Shown: positions 7,560-16,774, numbered from the stretch's first letter. The stretch: DNA of 64,000 nt from Duganella sp. OV510 (GCF_900100205.1 NZ_FNEQ01000013.1:97857-161856); one strand, 5' to 3'. Numbers and translations are program-made. The notes: generated from the sequence alone by a model not told the origin.

Positions 7560-9044
7560 ATGAAATATTCCGATCTGCGAGATTTTATTTCTCAACTGCA
7601 AGGAATGGGTGAACTTAAACCCATTTTGACACCTGTTTCGCCGCATTTAGAGATGACCGAGGTGTGTGACCGCACCTTGCGCGCCGCCGGCCCGGCGCTG
7701 CTGTTCCAGAATCCGACCGGCCACAGCATGCCGGTGCTGGCCAATCTGTTTGGCACGCCGCGCCGCGTGGCGCTGGGCATGGGCGCCAGCGACGTCAGCG
7801 AATTGCGCAAGATCGGCCATGTGCTGTCGCGCCTGAAGGAGCCGGAGCCGCCCAAGGACTTCAAGGACCTGATGGGCCTGGGCTCGCTGGTGAAAGCCGT
7901 GTGGGATATGGCACCCAAGGAACTGCGTGGCGCGCCATGCCAGGAAATCGTCTGGGAAGGCAATGATGTCGATTTGTCGAAATTGCCGATTCAGCACTGC
8001 TGGCCGGGCGATGTCGCACCATTGATTACCTGGGGCCTGGTGATTACCAAGGGCCCTAATAAGAAGCGGCAGAATCTGGGCATCTACCGCCAGCAGGTGC
8101 TGGGGCCGAACAAGGTCATCATGCGCTGGCTGGCGCATCGCGGCGGCGCACTGGATTTCCGCGAGCACGCCATACAGAGCAAGGGCAAGCCCTATCCGAT
8201 ATGCGTCGCACTGGGCGCCGATCCCGCTACTATATTAGGTGCGGTGACGCCGGTGCCGGATTCGCTGTCCGAATACCAGTTCGCCGGCCTGCTGCGCGGC
8301 AGTCGCACCGAACTGGTCAAGGCCATCGGCAGCGAGCTGCGTGTGCCGGCGTCGGCCGAGATTGTGCTGGAAGGCCATATCTATCCTGATGAGAACCACC
8401 CGTCCGGCTACGAGCATGCGCTGGAAGGTCCGTATGGCGACCACACTGGTTACTATAATGAGCAGGACTGGTTCCCGGTATTCACCATCGACCGCATCAC
8501 CATGCGCCGCGATCCGATCTATCACTCTACTTATACAGGCAAGCCGCCGGACGAGCCGGCCGTGCTGGGTCTGGCGCTGAACGAGGTGTTCGTGCCGCTG
8601 CTGCAAAAGCAGTTCAGCGAAATCACCGACTTCCACCTTCCGGCCGAGGGTTGCAGCTATCGCATGGCGGTGGTTCAGATCAAGAAGCAGTACGCCGGCC
8701 ACGCCAAGCGCGTGATGTTCGGCGTATGGAGCTTCCTGCGCCAGTTCATGTATACCAAGTTCATCGTGGTGGTGGACGAGGACGTCAACATCCGCGACTG
8801 GAACGAGGTCATCTGGGCGATCACCACCCGCGTCGATCCGACCCGCGACACCACGCTGGTTGACAACACGCCGATCGATTACCTCGACTTTGCCTCGCCG
8901 GTCAGCGGCCTCGGCAGCAAGATGGGCATCGACGCCACCAATAAATGGCCGGGCGAAACCACGCGCGAGTGGGGCACGGTGATCACCATGTCGCCCGAGG
9001 TGAAAACACGTGTCGACCAGATTTGGCAGGAACTGGGACTGTAA
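7560..9044 (+). CDS. ubiD: 4-hydroxy-3-polyprenylbenzoate decarboxylase
   Basis: Removes the carboxyl group of the polyprenylated ring in ubiquinone synthesis, using the prenylated FMN made by UbiX. The 494 residues match full-length UbiD: N-terminal YSDLRDFISQL, the NLFGTPRRVALGMG segment, the prFMN/Mn-binding part around IYRQQVLGPNKVIMRW and LVLEGHIYP-type region, and the E-(X)n-E catalytic area with CSYRMAVVQIKKQY. No Shine-Dalgarno sequence is visible before ATG 7560, which lies in AT-rich DNA. The promoter of the SRP RNA gene sits inside its last codons. Confidence 0.95.
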   Translation: MKYSDLRDFISQLQGMGELKPILTPVSPHLEMTEVCDRTLRAAGPALLFQNPTGHSMPVLANLFGTPRRVALGMGASDVSELRKIGHVLSRLKEPEPPKDFKDLMGLGSLVKAVWDMAPKELRGAPCQEIVWEGNDVDLSKLPIQHCWPGDVAPLITWGLVITKGPNKKRQNLGIYRQQVLGPNKVIMRWLAHRGGALDFREHAIQSKGKPYPICVALGADPATILGAVTPVPDSLSEYQFAGLLRGSRTELVKAIGSELRVPASAEIVLEGHIYPDENHPSGYEHALEGPYGDHTGYYNEQDWFPVFTIDRITMRRDPIYHSTYTGKPPDEPAVLGLALNEVFVPLLQKQFSEITDFHLPAEGCSYRMAVVQIKKQYAGHAKRVMFGVWSFLRQFMYTKFIVVVDEDVNIRDWNEVIWAITTRVDPTRDTTLVDNTPIDYLDFASPVSGLGSKMGIDATNKWPGETTREWGTVITMSPEVKTRVDQIWQELGL

Positions 9045-9052
9045 GGTATAAT
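9023..9052 (+). promoter_or_regulatory. Sigma-70 promoter of the SRP RNA gene
   Basis: TTGGCA at 9023-9028 and a perfect TATAAT at 9047-9052, separated by 18 bases. The -35 box lies within the coding end of ubiD. The predicted start point, 7-8 bases after the -10 box, falls at the first pairing base of the SRP RNA. Confidence 0.8.
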
Positions 9053-9058
9053 GCAATC

Positions 9059-9156
9059 TGGCGGGCCCCTGCGCATTGTGGCATGGTCAACCTGGTCAGG
9101 TCGGGAACGAAGCAGCCACAGCCGTTCACCATAAGTGCCGCAGATCAGGCTCGCCT
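9059..9156 (+). ncRNA. ffs: 4.5S / small signal recognition particle RNA
   Basis: The conserved SRP domain is present: GGTCAGGTCGGGAACGAAGC around 9094-9113, followed by AGCCA, which forms the apical tetraloop and the asymmetric internal loop bound by Ffh. The ends pair as one long hairpin (GGCGGGCC near 9060 with the GGCTCGCC region near 9148-9155). The length of about 97 bases fits the short bacterial type. A consensus promoter and an intrinsic terminator flank it. Exact ends are estimated from pairing. Confidence 0.93.
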
Positions 9157-9167
9157 CCTTATTCTAG

Positions 9168-9220
9168 AAAAGCCATGCGTGCTGAGACGCTCAATCGTCT
9201 CACTGCCGCATGGCTTTTTT
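9168..9220 (+). terminator. Rho-independent terminator of ffs
   Basis: AAGCCATGCG pairs with CGCATGGCTT, and an inner TGAGACG/CGTCTCA stem extends it. A run of six T follows at 9215-9220. Confidence 0.88.
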
Positions 9221-9293
9221 CATTTCTACTCAATCCCAGCCCGACTTGTTACAATGGCCGCTTTGGCACCCCGCTATACGGTAAAATTCCAGC

Positions 9294-11837
9294 ATGTCCT
9301 ATCAAGTCCTCGCCCGTAAATACCGCCCGAAGAACTTCGAAACGCTCGTCGGTCAGGAGCACGTGGTTCGCGCGCTGACGCATGCCTTGCATAGCGGCCG
9401 GCTGCACCATGCTTACCTGTTCACCGGCACGCGTGGCGTTGGCAAGACCACCCTGTCGCGGATTCTGGCCAAGTCGCTCAACTGCGTCGGTCCGGATGGC
9501 AATGGCGGGATTACCGCGACGCCATGCGGCGTCTGCGAGGCGTGTACCGCCATCGATAGCGGCCGATTTGTCGACTACATCGAGATGGATGCTGCGTCCA
9601 ATCGTGGCGTGGACGAAATGGCGCAGCTGCTGGAGCAGGCGGTATACGCACCGAGCAATGCGCGCTTCAAGGTCTATATGATCGATGAGGTGCACATGCT
9701 GACCAACCACGCCTTCAACGCGATGTTGAAGACGCTGGAGGAACCGCCGGAGCACGTCAAATTCATCTTGGCCACCACTGATCCGCAAAAGATTCCTGTG
9801 ACGGTGCTGTCGCGCTGCCTGCAGTTCAATCTGAAGCAGATGCCGCCTGGTCATATCATCGGCCACCTGGAGAATATTCTGGGGCAGGAGGGGATTACCT
9901 TTGAACATCCGGCGCTGCGTTTGCTGGCGACTGGTGCACATGGCTCGATGCGCGATGCGTTGTCGCTGACCGATCAGGCGATTGCCTACGCCGCAGGTGC
10001 TGTCACGCTGGACGCGGTGCAGGGCATGCTGGGTGCGCTGGACCAGTCTTATCTGATCCGCCTACTGGATGCGCTGGCGGCGCAGGATGGCGCCGATCTG
10101 CTGGCCGTGGCCGATGAGATGGCGTCGCGCAGCCTGTCTTACAACGGCGCTTTGCAGGATCTGGGCACCTTGCTGCACCGGATTGCGCTGGCGCAGACGG
10201 TGCCGGCGGCCTTGCCGGAAGATTTGCCGGAGTATGCGGATATCGTGCGTCTGGCCGGGCTGTTCGATGCGGAAGAAGTGCAGCTGTATTATCAGATCGT
10301 TGTGCATGGCCGCAACGAACTGGGTCTGGCGCCGGACGAGTATGCCGGTTTCTCGATGACGCTTTTACGGATGCTGGCCTTTCGTCCCGGCGTAGGCGGG
10401 GCGGAGGGGCAACCAGCAGCAGCGCCAGTGGTGTCGCGTCAGGCGGCGATGGCTTCAGCCCGCGCCGCAGCCGGCGCGACGCCGGCGCGTGCGGCCGCCA
10501 ATGTACAAGCGAACCACGCCAGCGTGGTGCCGCCGTCGGTGATCGCCGGCGCCGCCGCGATGGCGCGCAATGAAGGCGCACCAGCAGCGCAGCCATCGCC
10601 TGTCGTCGCTGCGCGGCCGGCACCGCCGGCCCCAACGCCAGCCGCAGCCGCTCCTGCCGCCGCTGCGCCGAGCGCAACAGCAGCCCAAGCATCAGCAGCG
10701 GCCCAAGCATCAGCAGCGGCTCAAGCACCGGCGCCAGCTACGCCAGCACCGGTCGCGGCCCCGGCATCCGCCGCACCGATTAGTACCGCCCGCGCAGCGA
10801 TCAACGCCGCGCTGGAAGCTGCACGCGCTGCCTCCCGTCCGGGCGGCGCGCGTCCGGCTGGCGGCAGCCCGGCACCATCCGCTGCACCGGCACCAAGCGT
10901 GGCCACCGCGCCAACTGCGCCAGTACCGGGCGTGGCTGCCAACGCCGCACCAGCATCCGGCGTGTCTGCTCCAGCAGCATCGCAGCCTTCCGTCGCGCCA
11001 CAAGCGCCTGTCGCTGCATACACACCGCCTGCCGTCCCGGCTGCGTCCACGCCAAGTGCGCAGATGGCTGCCGCACCTGCACGTCCGGCACCGTGGGAAG
11101 ACATGCCGTCAGACGCAGACGGCGGCGCCGCTGTTCTGGAAGCCCCGGCACGCGTCGCGCCGCCACAGGCCGCACCGCAACAGGTCGCGCCTGCGCCGCA
11201 AGCCAAACCACAGCAAGCCGCTGCGGAAGACGATCTGCCGCCATGGGTAACTGAATTCTCGGACGACAGCGCCATTGCCGCGCCATCGTCGCACCCGTAT
11301 GCGCCGACGCCATCGCCACAGCAGGCCAGCCAGCCCGACGATCCGCATGCGATCGCCATGCCAGCCCGTGCCGCGCCGTCGCCCGCCAAAGCGCCGTATG
11401 AATACGCCATCACGCCAGTGCCGGAACTGAACTGGGATGGCAACTGGCCAGCTGTCGCCGCCGCGCTGCCGCTGCGCGGCACGGCCCAGCAACTGGCGAT
11501 GCAAGCCGAGATGGTCCGCTGCGGCATCGAAGGCAACGCCGCCGTCTTCACGCTGCGGGTGCCGATCGAAACCTGGCGCACGCCCGGCAACATCGAGAAA
11601 CTGACTACCGCGCTGGCCGAGCGCTTCGGCCGCCCGGTGCGCGTTGACAGCGAACTGGGCGCCGTCTGGTACACCGCCAGCGCCGAGGCGCAAGCCTACC
11701 GCGCCGCCTGCCAGCGCGCGGCTGAAGAGACCATCGCCAACGATCCTTTCGTGAACAGCATGATCCGTGAACTGGACGCGTGGGTGGTCCCAAGCTCCAT
11801 CGTGCCGCCGCAATTTGGCGCGGCAGCGGCTGCCTGA
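9294..11837 (+). CDS. dnaX: DNA polymerase III subunits gamma/tau
   Basis: The clamp-loader ATPase. The N-terminal ~370 residues contain the P-loop GTRGVGKTT, the zinc module CGVCEACTA, the DEVHML Walker B segment and the ATTDPQKIP sensor. A very long Ala/Pro-rich linker (about residues 380-690) follows, then the tau C-terminal domain that binds polymerase alpha and DnaB. At 847 residues it is much longer than the E. coli protein, almost entirely because of the linker. The linker DNA contains a tandem 18-base repeat near 10688-10730. No slippery A-run suitable for making gamma by frameshift was seen. ybaB and recR follow in the classic order. Confidence 0.95.
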   Translation: MSYQVLARKYRPKNFETLVGQEHVVRALTHALHSGRLHHAYLFTGTRGVGKTTLSRILAKSLNCVGPDGNGGITATPCGVCEACTAIDSGRFVDYIEMDAASNRGVDEMAQLLEQAVYAPSNARFKVYMIDEVHMLTNHAFNAMLKTLEEPPEHVKFILATTDPQKIPVTVLSRCLQFNLKQMPPGHIIGHLENILGQEGITFEHPALRLLATGAHGSMRDALSLTDQAIAYAAGAVTLDAVQGMLGALDQSYLIRLLDALAAQDGADLLAVADEMASRSLSYNGALQDLGTLLHRIALAQTVPAALPEDLPEYADIVRLAGLFDAEEVQLYYQIVVHGRNELGLAPDEYAGFSMTLLRMLAFRPGVGGAEGQPAAAPVVSRQAAMASARAAAGATPARAAANVQANHASVVPPSVIAGAAAMARNEGAPAAQPSPVVAARPAPPAPTPAAAAPAAAAPSATAAQASAAAQASAAAQAPAPATPAPVAAPASAAPISTARAAINAALEAARAASRPGGARPAGGSPAPSAAPAPSVATAPTAPVPGVAANAAPASGVSAPAASQPSVAPQAPVAAYTPPAVPAASTPSAQMAAAPARPAPWEDMPSDADGGAAVLEAPARVAPPQAAPQQVAPAPQAKPQQAAAEDDLPPWVTEFSDDSAIAAPSSHPYAPTPSPQQASQPDDPHAIAMPARAAPSPAKAPYEYAITPVPELNWDGNWPAVAAALPLRGTAQQLAMQAEMVRCGIEGNAAVFTLRVPIETWRTPGNIEKLTTALAERFGRPVRVDSELGAVWYTASAEAQAYRAACQRAAEETIANDPFVNSMIRELDAWVVPSSIVPPQFGAAAAA

Positions 11838-11872
11838 TCGCATTTTTAACCTATAACACGGAGAATTCCACC

Positions 11873-12199
11873 ATGATGAAGAACCAACTCGCCGGCCTGA
11901 TGAAGCAAGCCCAGGCAATGCAAGACAACATGAAGAAAGCCCAGGAATCGCTGGCGCTGATCGAGGTCGAAGGCCAGTCCGGCGCCGGCCTGGTCAAGGT
12001 CGTCATGACCTGCAAGAACGACGTCAAGCGCGTGCAGATCGATCCATCGCTGCTGGCCGACGACAAAGACATGCTGGAAGACCTGGTGGCCGCAGCTTTC
12101 AACGACGCCGTGCGCAAGGCCGAAGCCACCGCCGCCGAAAAAATGGGCGGCCTGACCTCCGGCATGAACCTGCCAGCCGGCTTCAAGATGCCTTTCTAA
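11873..12199 (+). CDS. ybaB: YbaB/EbfC nucleoid-associated protein
   Basis: A 108-residue DNA-binding protein of the YbaB/EbfC family, which forms a tweezer-like dimer. The family pattern is clear: KNQLAGLMKQAQAMQDNMKKAQE, then GLVKVVMTCKNDVKRVQIDPSLL, then a helix and a Gly/Met-rich tail. Start 11873 was chosen because GGAG lies 9 bases before it; ATG 11876 is also possible. It sits between dnaX and recR, the standard arrangement. Confidence 0.93.
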   Translation: MMKNQLAGLMKQAQAMQDNMKKAQESLALIEVEGQSGAGLVKVVMTCKNDVKRVQIDPSLLADDKDMLEDLVAAAFNDAVRKAEATAAEKMGGLTSGMNLPAGFKMPF

Positions 12200-12209
12200 G
12201 CAAGGAACC

Positions 12210-12800
12210 ATGTCCAAGTCGCTGGAATTCCTGACGGAGGCACTGCGCCGGCTGCCCGGCGTCGGTCCGAAGTCGGCGCAGCGCATGGCGTTCCACCTGC
12301 TGCAGCATGACCGCGAAGGCGCGGACATGCTGTCGCGCGCGTTGCATCAGGCGGTCAGCGCCGTCCACCACTGCGCGCTGTGCAATACCTTCACCGAAGA
12401 AGATGTCTGCGACATGTGCAGCGACGAACAGCGCGACCGCCGCCTGCTGTGCGTGGTCGAGACGCCTGCCGATCAGCTGATGATCGAACAGACGCTGACC
12501 TACAAGGGCCTGTACTTCGTGCTGATGGGCCGGCTGTCGCCGCTGGACGGCATCGGCCCGAAAGATATTCATCTGGAAAAACTGGTGGCGCGCGCCGCCG
12601 ATGGCCTGGTCACCGAAGTGGTGCTGGCCACCAATTTCACCAACGAGGGCGAGGCCACTGCGCACTACATCAGCGAGATGTTGAAGGCGCGCGGCTTGCG
12701 CGTCAGCCGTCTGGCGCGTGGTGTGCCGGTCGGCGGTGAACTCGAATACGTCGATGCGGGCACCATTGCCCGCGCCATGCTGGATCGAAGGGCAACATGA
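12210..12800 (+). CDS. recR: Recombination mediator RecR
   Basis: Acts with RecO (and RecF) to load RecA on gapped DNA. The 196 residues show the N-terminal helix-hairpin-helix (RLPGVGPKSAQRMAFHLL), the four-Cys zinc site (CALCNTF and CDMCSD), the TOPRIM core (LCVVETPADQLMIEQ) and the C-terminal RLARGVPVGGELEYVDAGT. It follows ybaB by 10 bases. Its stop overlaps the start of the CoA transferase gene (ATGA). Confidence 0.96.
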   Translation: MSKSLEFLTEALRRLPGVGPKSAQRMAFHLLQHDREGADMLSRALHQAVSAVHHCALCNTFTEEDVCDMCSDEQRDRRLLCVVETPADQLMIEQTLTYKGLYFVLMGRLSPLDGIGPKDIHLEKLVARAADGLVTEVVLATNFTNEGEATAHYISEMLKARGLRVSRLARGVPVGGELEYVDAGTIARAMLDRRAT

Positions 12801-14014
12801 CAGCCAACAACACTCCCGGCCCGCTGGCCGGCATCAAGGTACTGGAACTGGGCACGCTGATCGCGGGCCCTTTTTGTGCGCGCATGCTGGCGGAGTTCGG
12901 CGCGGAAGTGATCAAGGTCGAATCGCCTGATGGCGGCGATCCGATCCGCAAATGGCGGGTGCTGAAGGATGGCACGTCGCTGTGGTGGTCGGTGCAGTCG
13001 CGCAACAAGAAATCGCTGACGCTGAACATGAAGCATGCGCAGGGTCGCGAGATCGCCCGCAAGCTGGCGCTGGAAGCCGACATCATCATCGAGAACTACC
13101 GCCCCGGTGTGCTGGAGAAATGGGAGCTCGGTTACGAACAACTGAAGGCGCTTGATCCGTCGACCATCATGGTGCGCCTGTCCGGCTTTGGCCAGACCGG
13201 TCCGATGAAGGATTTGCCCGGCTTCGGCGCCATCGGCGAGTCAATGGGCGGCTTGCGCTATGTCTCCGGCCATGCCGACCGGCCGCCGGTGCGCGTGGGC
13301 GTGTCGATCGGCGATTCGGTGGCGGCGCTGCACGGCGTCATCGGCGCCATGATGGCGCTGCGGCACCGTGACGCCACCGGCGGCAAGCTGAAAGGCGAGG
13401 GCCAGATGGTCGACGTGGCGCTGTACGAATCCGTCTTCAACCTGATGGAATCGCTGGTGCCGGAGTTCGATCACGCCGGCGTGGTGCGTGAACGTACCGG
13501 TGGCTCGCTGCCCGGCATCGTGCCGTCCAACACCTACACCACCAAGGATGGCGAGAACATCGTCATCGCCGGTAATGGCGACGCGATCTTCAAGCGCCTG
13601 GTGCTGGCGATGGGACGCATCGACCTGGCCGGTAATGCCGAACTGGAGCGCAACGACGGCCGTGTCAAGCACACGCAGATGATCGACGACGCCATCCAGG
13701 CCTGGTGCGACACGCAGACCATCGACAGCGCGCTGGAGGTGCTGAAAGCGGCTGACGTCCCGGCCGGCAAGATCTACTCGGTGCGCGACATGATGAGCGA
13801 TCCGCAATTCCTCGCCCGCGACATGTTCGAGCAGCACCAGTTCGCCGATGGTACGCCGGTCAAACTGCCAGCCATCTCGCCCAAACTGTCGGCCACGCCC
13901 GGCCACACCAAATGGCTGGGCCCAACACTGGGCCAGCACAACGACGAAGTCCTGCAATCCCTCGGCTACAGCGCCGCCGCCATCGCCGCCATGAAGCAGG
14001 ATGGCGTGCTGTAA
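12797..14014 (+). CDS. Class III CoA transferase (CaiB/BaiF family)
   Basis: 405 residues with the full family layout: N-terminal Rossmann part LELGTLIAGPFCARMLAEFGAEVIKVE and a GDS motif with Asp173, matching the catalytic Asp of formyl-CoA transferase. FGQTGP and a long C-terminal linker through which dimers interlock are also present. It moves CoA between carboxylic acids; the substrate (formyl, succinyl or other) cannot be read from sequence. It overlaps recR by 4 bases, so it is translated with the dnaX-ybaB-recR unit despite an unrelated role. Confidence 0.9.
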   Translation: MTANNTPGPLAGIKVLELGTLIAGPFCARMLAEFGAEVIKVESPDGGDPIRKWRVLKDGTSLWWSVQSRNKKSLTLNMKHAQGREIARKLALEADIIIENYRPGVLEKWELGYEQLKALDPSTIMVRLSGFGQTGPMKDLPGFGAIGESMGGLRYVSGHADRPPVRVGVSIGDSVAALHGVIGAMMALRHRDATGGKLKGEGQMVDVALYESVFNLMESLVPEFDHAGVVRERTGGSLPGIVPSNTYTTKDGENIVIAGNGDAIFKRLVLAMGRIDLAGNAELERNDGRVKHTQMIDDAIQAWCDTQTIDSALEVLKAADVPAGKIYSVRDMMSDPQFLARDMFEQHQFADGTPVKLPAISPKLSATPGHTKWLGPTLGQHNDEVLQSLGYSAAAIAAMKQDGVL

Positions 14015-14026
14015 GCGATGGATAGG

Positions 14027-14335
14027 TTAATCCGGGACTGCAGAAAGCTTTTGTTTGCGCTTGATCGCAACCACAATCAGTGCTGCTAGCTTATTTGCAA
14101 ATTCAACGATGTCGGGTGGTGCGGTCGATTTTTTGACGAGGTCGAGTTCTTCGGCCAATTTCGGCAACTGCGACGGCACTAGATCAACTTCTTCAAAATA
14201 ATCTTCAAAGCGCAACAGTTGCATCAGCTTATTTTGTTCAGCAAGGTCAATCAGCACCTCGTGTTGAACCCATTCCAACGAAACGATGTCGGCAGAAGTT
14301 TCATCTTCGGATAGAACTGCGAAATCGAGTGCCAT
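14027..14335 (-). CDS. Small acidic protein, possible immunity/antitoxin partner
   Basis: 102 residues, strongly acidic in the first two thirds (several EDE, EEVDL, EELDL stretches) with a short basic tail. The family is not recognised. It begins 8 bases after the stop of the preceding 97-residue gene on the same strand. A small acidic protein directly downstream of a basic small protein with RNase-toxin-like features is the usual place for an immunity protein or antitoxin. That role is inferred from position and charge only. Confidence 0.55.
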   Translation of the reverse strand: MALDFAVLSEDETSADIVSLEWVQHEVLIDLAEQNKLMQLLRFEDYFEEVDLVPSQLPKLAEELDLVKKSTAPPDIVEFANKLAALIVVAIKRKQKLSAVPD

Positions 14336-14343
14336 GATCTCTC

Positions 14344-14637
14344 CTATGGCAATCCAGGAAACATGTTGACCAGATCGCCGTTAAGTCGCGTAATGACGGT
14401 GACAATTGAGGTCTGCTTTTTGCTGTACCTGTCGATGCCAACCATATGTCCAGCGTCAAAAATACGCACAACATGTTTCCGTACCATCTTCACTGGGGAG
14501 TGCTGGGCGGCTTGGTTGATTAGCTGAACCAAGTCTTCCCCAGTGTGGAATGTACTCTTATTGATGTGGGTTGGCGATTGTGTATTGGTATGGTATTTGA
14601 GGATGTGTCGCCAGCCGCGCCGGGTGATGTTGATCAT
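14344..14637 (-). CDS. Small basic protein resembling a BECR-fold RNase toxin domain
   Basis: 97 residues, basic. The end (VGIDRYSKKQTSIVTVIT, then NGDLVNMFPGLP) has the pattern that I associate with the C-terminal RNase domains of polymorphic and contact-dependent toxins of the barnase/EndoU/colicin/RelE group. The region before it has conserved-looking His, Lys and Arg (HILKYH, KSTFH, VRKHVVRIFDAG). Here it stands alone rather than at the end of a large toxin. Its ATG overlaps the stop of the GGDEF-EAL gene by four bases, so translation may be coupled. The toxin assignment is a family resemblance recalled without a search. Confidence 0.55.
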   Translation of the reverse strand: MINITRRGWRHILKYHTNTQSPTHINKSTFHTGEDLVQLINQAAQHSPVKMVRKHVVRIFDAGHMVGIDRYSKKQTSIVTVITRLNGDLVNMFPGLP

Positions 14638-16772
14638 GTCATGGCAAGCGTGCCTTGCTGGTTGAGCATGTGCTGGATGGCTTCGGGTGGGGACGGATGG
14701 CCGAGGTGGTAGCCTTGGACCATGTCGCAGCCGTATTGTTGCAGCAGCGCGAGCTGGGCGCCGGTTTCGACGCCTTCGGCGACCACGGCCATCTTCAGGC
14801 CGTGCGCCATGGCGATGATGGCGCGGGTGATGGCGGCGTTTTCGGCATCCGCCGGCAGGCCGCTGATGAAGCTTTTGTCGATTTTCAGCGCGCGCACGTC
14901 GAAGCGCTTGAGGTAGTTCATCGATGAGTAGCCGGTGCCGAAGTCGTCGATCGACAGGTGCACGCCGATGCCGCGCAGCTGCTCCAGCGTGGCCAGCGTG
15001 GCGCGTGCGTCATCCATCAGCGTGCCTTCCGTCAGCTCCAGTTCCAGCAGCTCGGCCGTCAGGCCGCTGTCGTGCAGCGCGGACTGGACGATCGGCGCCA
15101 AGTTCTCGTCCTTGAATTGTTTGGCAGACAGATTGACCGCCACCCGCACCGGCGGCTTGCCCGGCGTCTGCCACGCCACTGCCTGCTGACAGGCCGCGCG
15201 CAGCACCCATTCACCTATCGGCACGATCAGCCCGGTTTCCTCGGCCAGCGGGATGAACTCGGTGGGCGAGATGACGCCACGCTCCGGATGGCGCCAGCGC
15301 ACCAGCGCTTCAAAGCCGGTGATGCGCGCGCTGGCGACATCGATCTGGGGCTGGTACAGCAGGTAGAGCTCGTCGTTCTGCAAGGCTTTGCGCAAGCCGA
15401 CCTCCAGCTTGACGTGGCTCATGATCTGCATGGTCAGCGACGAGCTGTACAGCTTGGCGTTGTTCTTGCCGCAGTTCTTGGCGTGGTACATGGCGGTGTC
15501 GGCGTACTTCAGCAGCGAGTTGCAGTCCTCGCCATCCTCTGGATACAGCGAGATGCCGATGCTGGCGGTGACGAAAATTTCATGCACGCCCAGCTGGAAT
15601 GGCCGGCGCATCGCTTCCTTGACGCGGTGGGCGACGTTGAGCGCGTCTTCCACCCGCTCCAGGTCGGGGATCAGGATGGTGAATTCATCGCCGCCCAGCC
15701 GCGCCAGGTTGGTGCCGGCTTCGGTGCGCGAAACCAGGTCGCCCGGCCGCGTGGTGTCGCGCAGACGCTCGGAGACGGCTTGCAGCAGGTGGTCGCCGAC
15801 GTCGTGGCCCAGCGTATCGTTGATGCGCTTGAAGGCGTCCAGGTCCATGAACAGCACCGCGAACTTCTTGTTGGCCTTGCGGGAGCGTACCAGTTCGGCT
15901 TCCAGCGTTTCCAGGAACGCTTGACGATTGGGAATGCCGGTCAGCGAATCACAATAGGCCAGGCGGCGGATCTGTTCCTCGCTGCGCTTGCGCTCGCTGA
16001 TGTCGCGCACCAGGCCGAGCACTTCGTCCGGCCCGGTGGCCACCAGCCGCGCCTCGAAGTGCCGCACTGGCAGCGTTGCCGGATGCTCGCCCTGACGTAC
16101 GCGCGGCGCCGGTCCGGGCAGCGGCAGTTCGTAATCCAGCGAGCGGATGTGCTGCGTTTGTAGCGCACCGTGCACCTGCTCCATCATGTTGCCGGCGATG
16201 TCAGGCGGCAGCACCTGGCTCAGGTGGCGGCCGACGCACAGCTCGCTGGCAAAGACATGGCTGGCTTCATGGCCTTGCTCGTAGTCGAGATAGTAGCCAT
16301 CCTTGTTCATGCGGAAGAAGGTGTCCGGTATCGCCGCCATCACGGCGCGGTGCTGGGCGTCGGCGATGCGCAGGCGGCTGATGGCGTCGCTGGCGCGCAG
16401 CACGTACAGCACGCGGTGGCCGAGGATCGGCCAGTTGATCGGCTTGGAGACGAAATCGGTGGCGCCGGCTTCATAGGCGCGCGTGACGGATTCCAGCTCG
16501 TCGCCACCAGTGACCATGATGATCGGCACGCTGGCCTGCGATTCCAGTTGGCGGATTTCGCGGCATACGGCAAAGCCGTCCATGCCTGGCATGTCGACGT
16601 CGAGCAGCACCAGGTCGGGCGAGGTGCGCAGGTAGCAGGCCACGGCCTGCACGCCGTCCTCGGCCTCAATGGCGTCAAGGCCCACTTGCGTCAGCATTTC
16701 CAGCATCAGAAAACGCATGGTGGGATCGTCGTCGGCGACCAGAACCAGGCCGCGCTTGGGGGAAGTAGCCAT
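14634..16772 (-). CDS. Response regulator with PAS, GGDEF and EAL domains
   Basis: 712 residues. REC domain at about 8-125 (VADDDPT, phospho-Asp in LLDVDMPGMDG, Lys in SKPINW), then a PAS-like region at about 140-270. The GGDEF domain at about 280-445 has an intact RLGGDEF, and the EAL domain at about 455-705 has EALVRW and IDDFGTGYSS intact. It may therefore make or degrade c-di-GMP depending on phosphorylation. It starts 2 bases after the stop of the hybrid kinase, its evident partner. Confidence 0.92.
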   Translation of the reverse strand: MATSPKRGLVLVADDDPTMRFLMLEMLTQVGLDAIEAEDGVQAVACYLRTSPDLVLLDVDMPGMDGFAVCREIRQLESQASVPIIMVTGGDELESVTRAYEAGATDFVSKPINWPILGHRVLYVLRASDAISRLRIADAQHRAVMAAIPDTFFRMNKDGYYLDYEQGHEASHVFASELCVGRHLSQVLPPDIAGNMMEQVHGALQTQHIRSLDYELPLPGPAPRVRQGEHPATLPVRHFEARLVATGPDEVLGLVRDISERKRSEEQIRRLAYCDSLTGIPNRQAFLETLEAELVRSRKANKKFAVLFMDLDAFKRINDTLGHDVGDHLLQAVSERLRDTTRPGDLVSRTEAGTNLARLGGDEFTILIPDLERVEDALNVAHRVKEAMRRPFQLGVHEIFVTASIGISLYPEDGEDCNSLLKYADTAMYHAKNCGKNNAKLYSSSLTMQIMSHVKLEVGLRKALQNDELYLLYQPQIDVASARITGFEALVRWRHPERGVISPTEFIPLAEETGLIVPIGEWVLRAACQQAVAWQTPGKPPVRVAVNLSAKQFKDENLAPIVQSALHDSGLTAELLELELTEGTLMDDARATLATLEQLRGIGVHLSIDDFGTGYSSMNYLKRFDVRALKIDKSFISGLPADAENAAITRAIIAMAHGLKMAVVAEGVETGAQLALLQQYGCDMVQGYHLGHPSPPEAIQHMLNQQGTLAMT

Positions 16773-16774
16773 GA

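Noticed and set aside
7069..7560. Riboswitch or small gene in the transglycosylase-ubiD gap
   Set aside because: GC-rich pairings exist near 7080-7140, but no known aptamer core was recognised; the short frames at 7145-7362 lack ribosome binding sites.
10003..11674. Long open frames on the minus strand and in other frames within dnaX
   Set aside because: They are shadows caused by GC-rich Ala/Pro codons in the linker: Arg/Trp/Cys-rich or low-complexity, without start signals.
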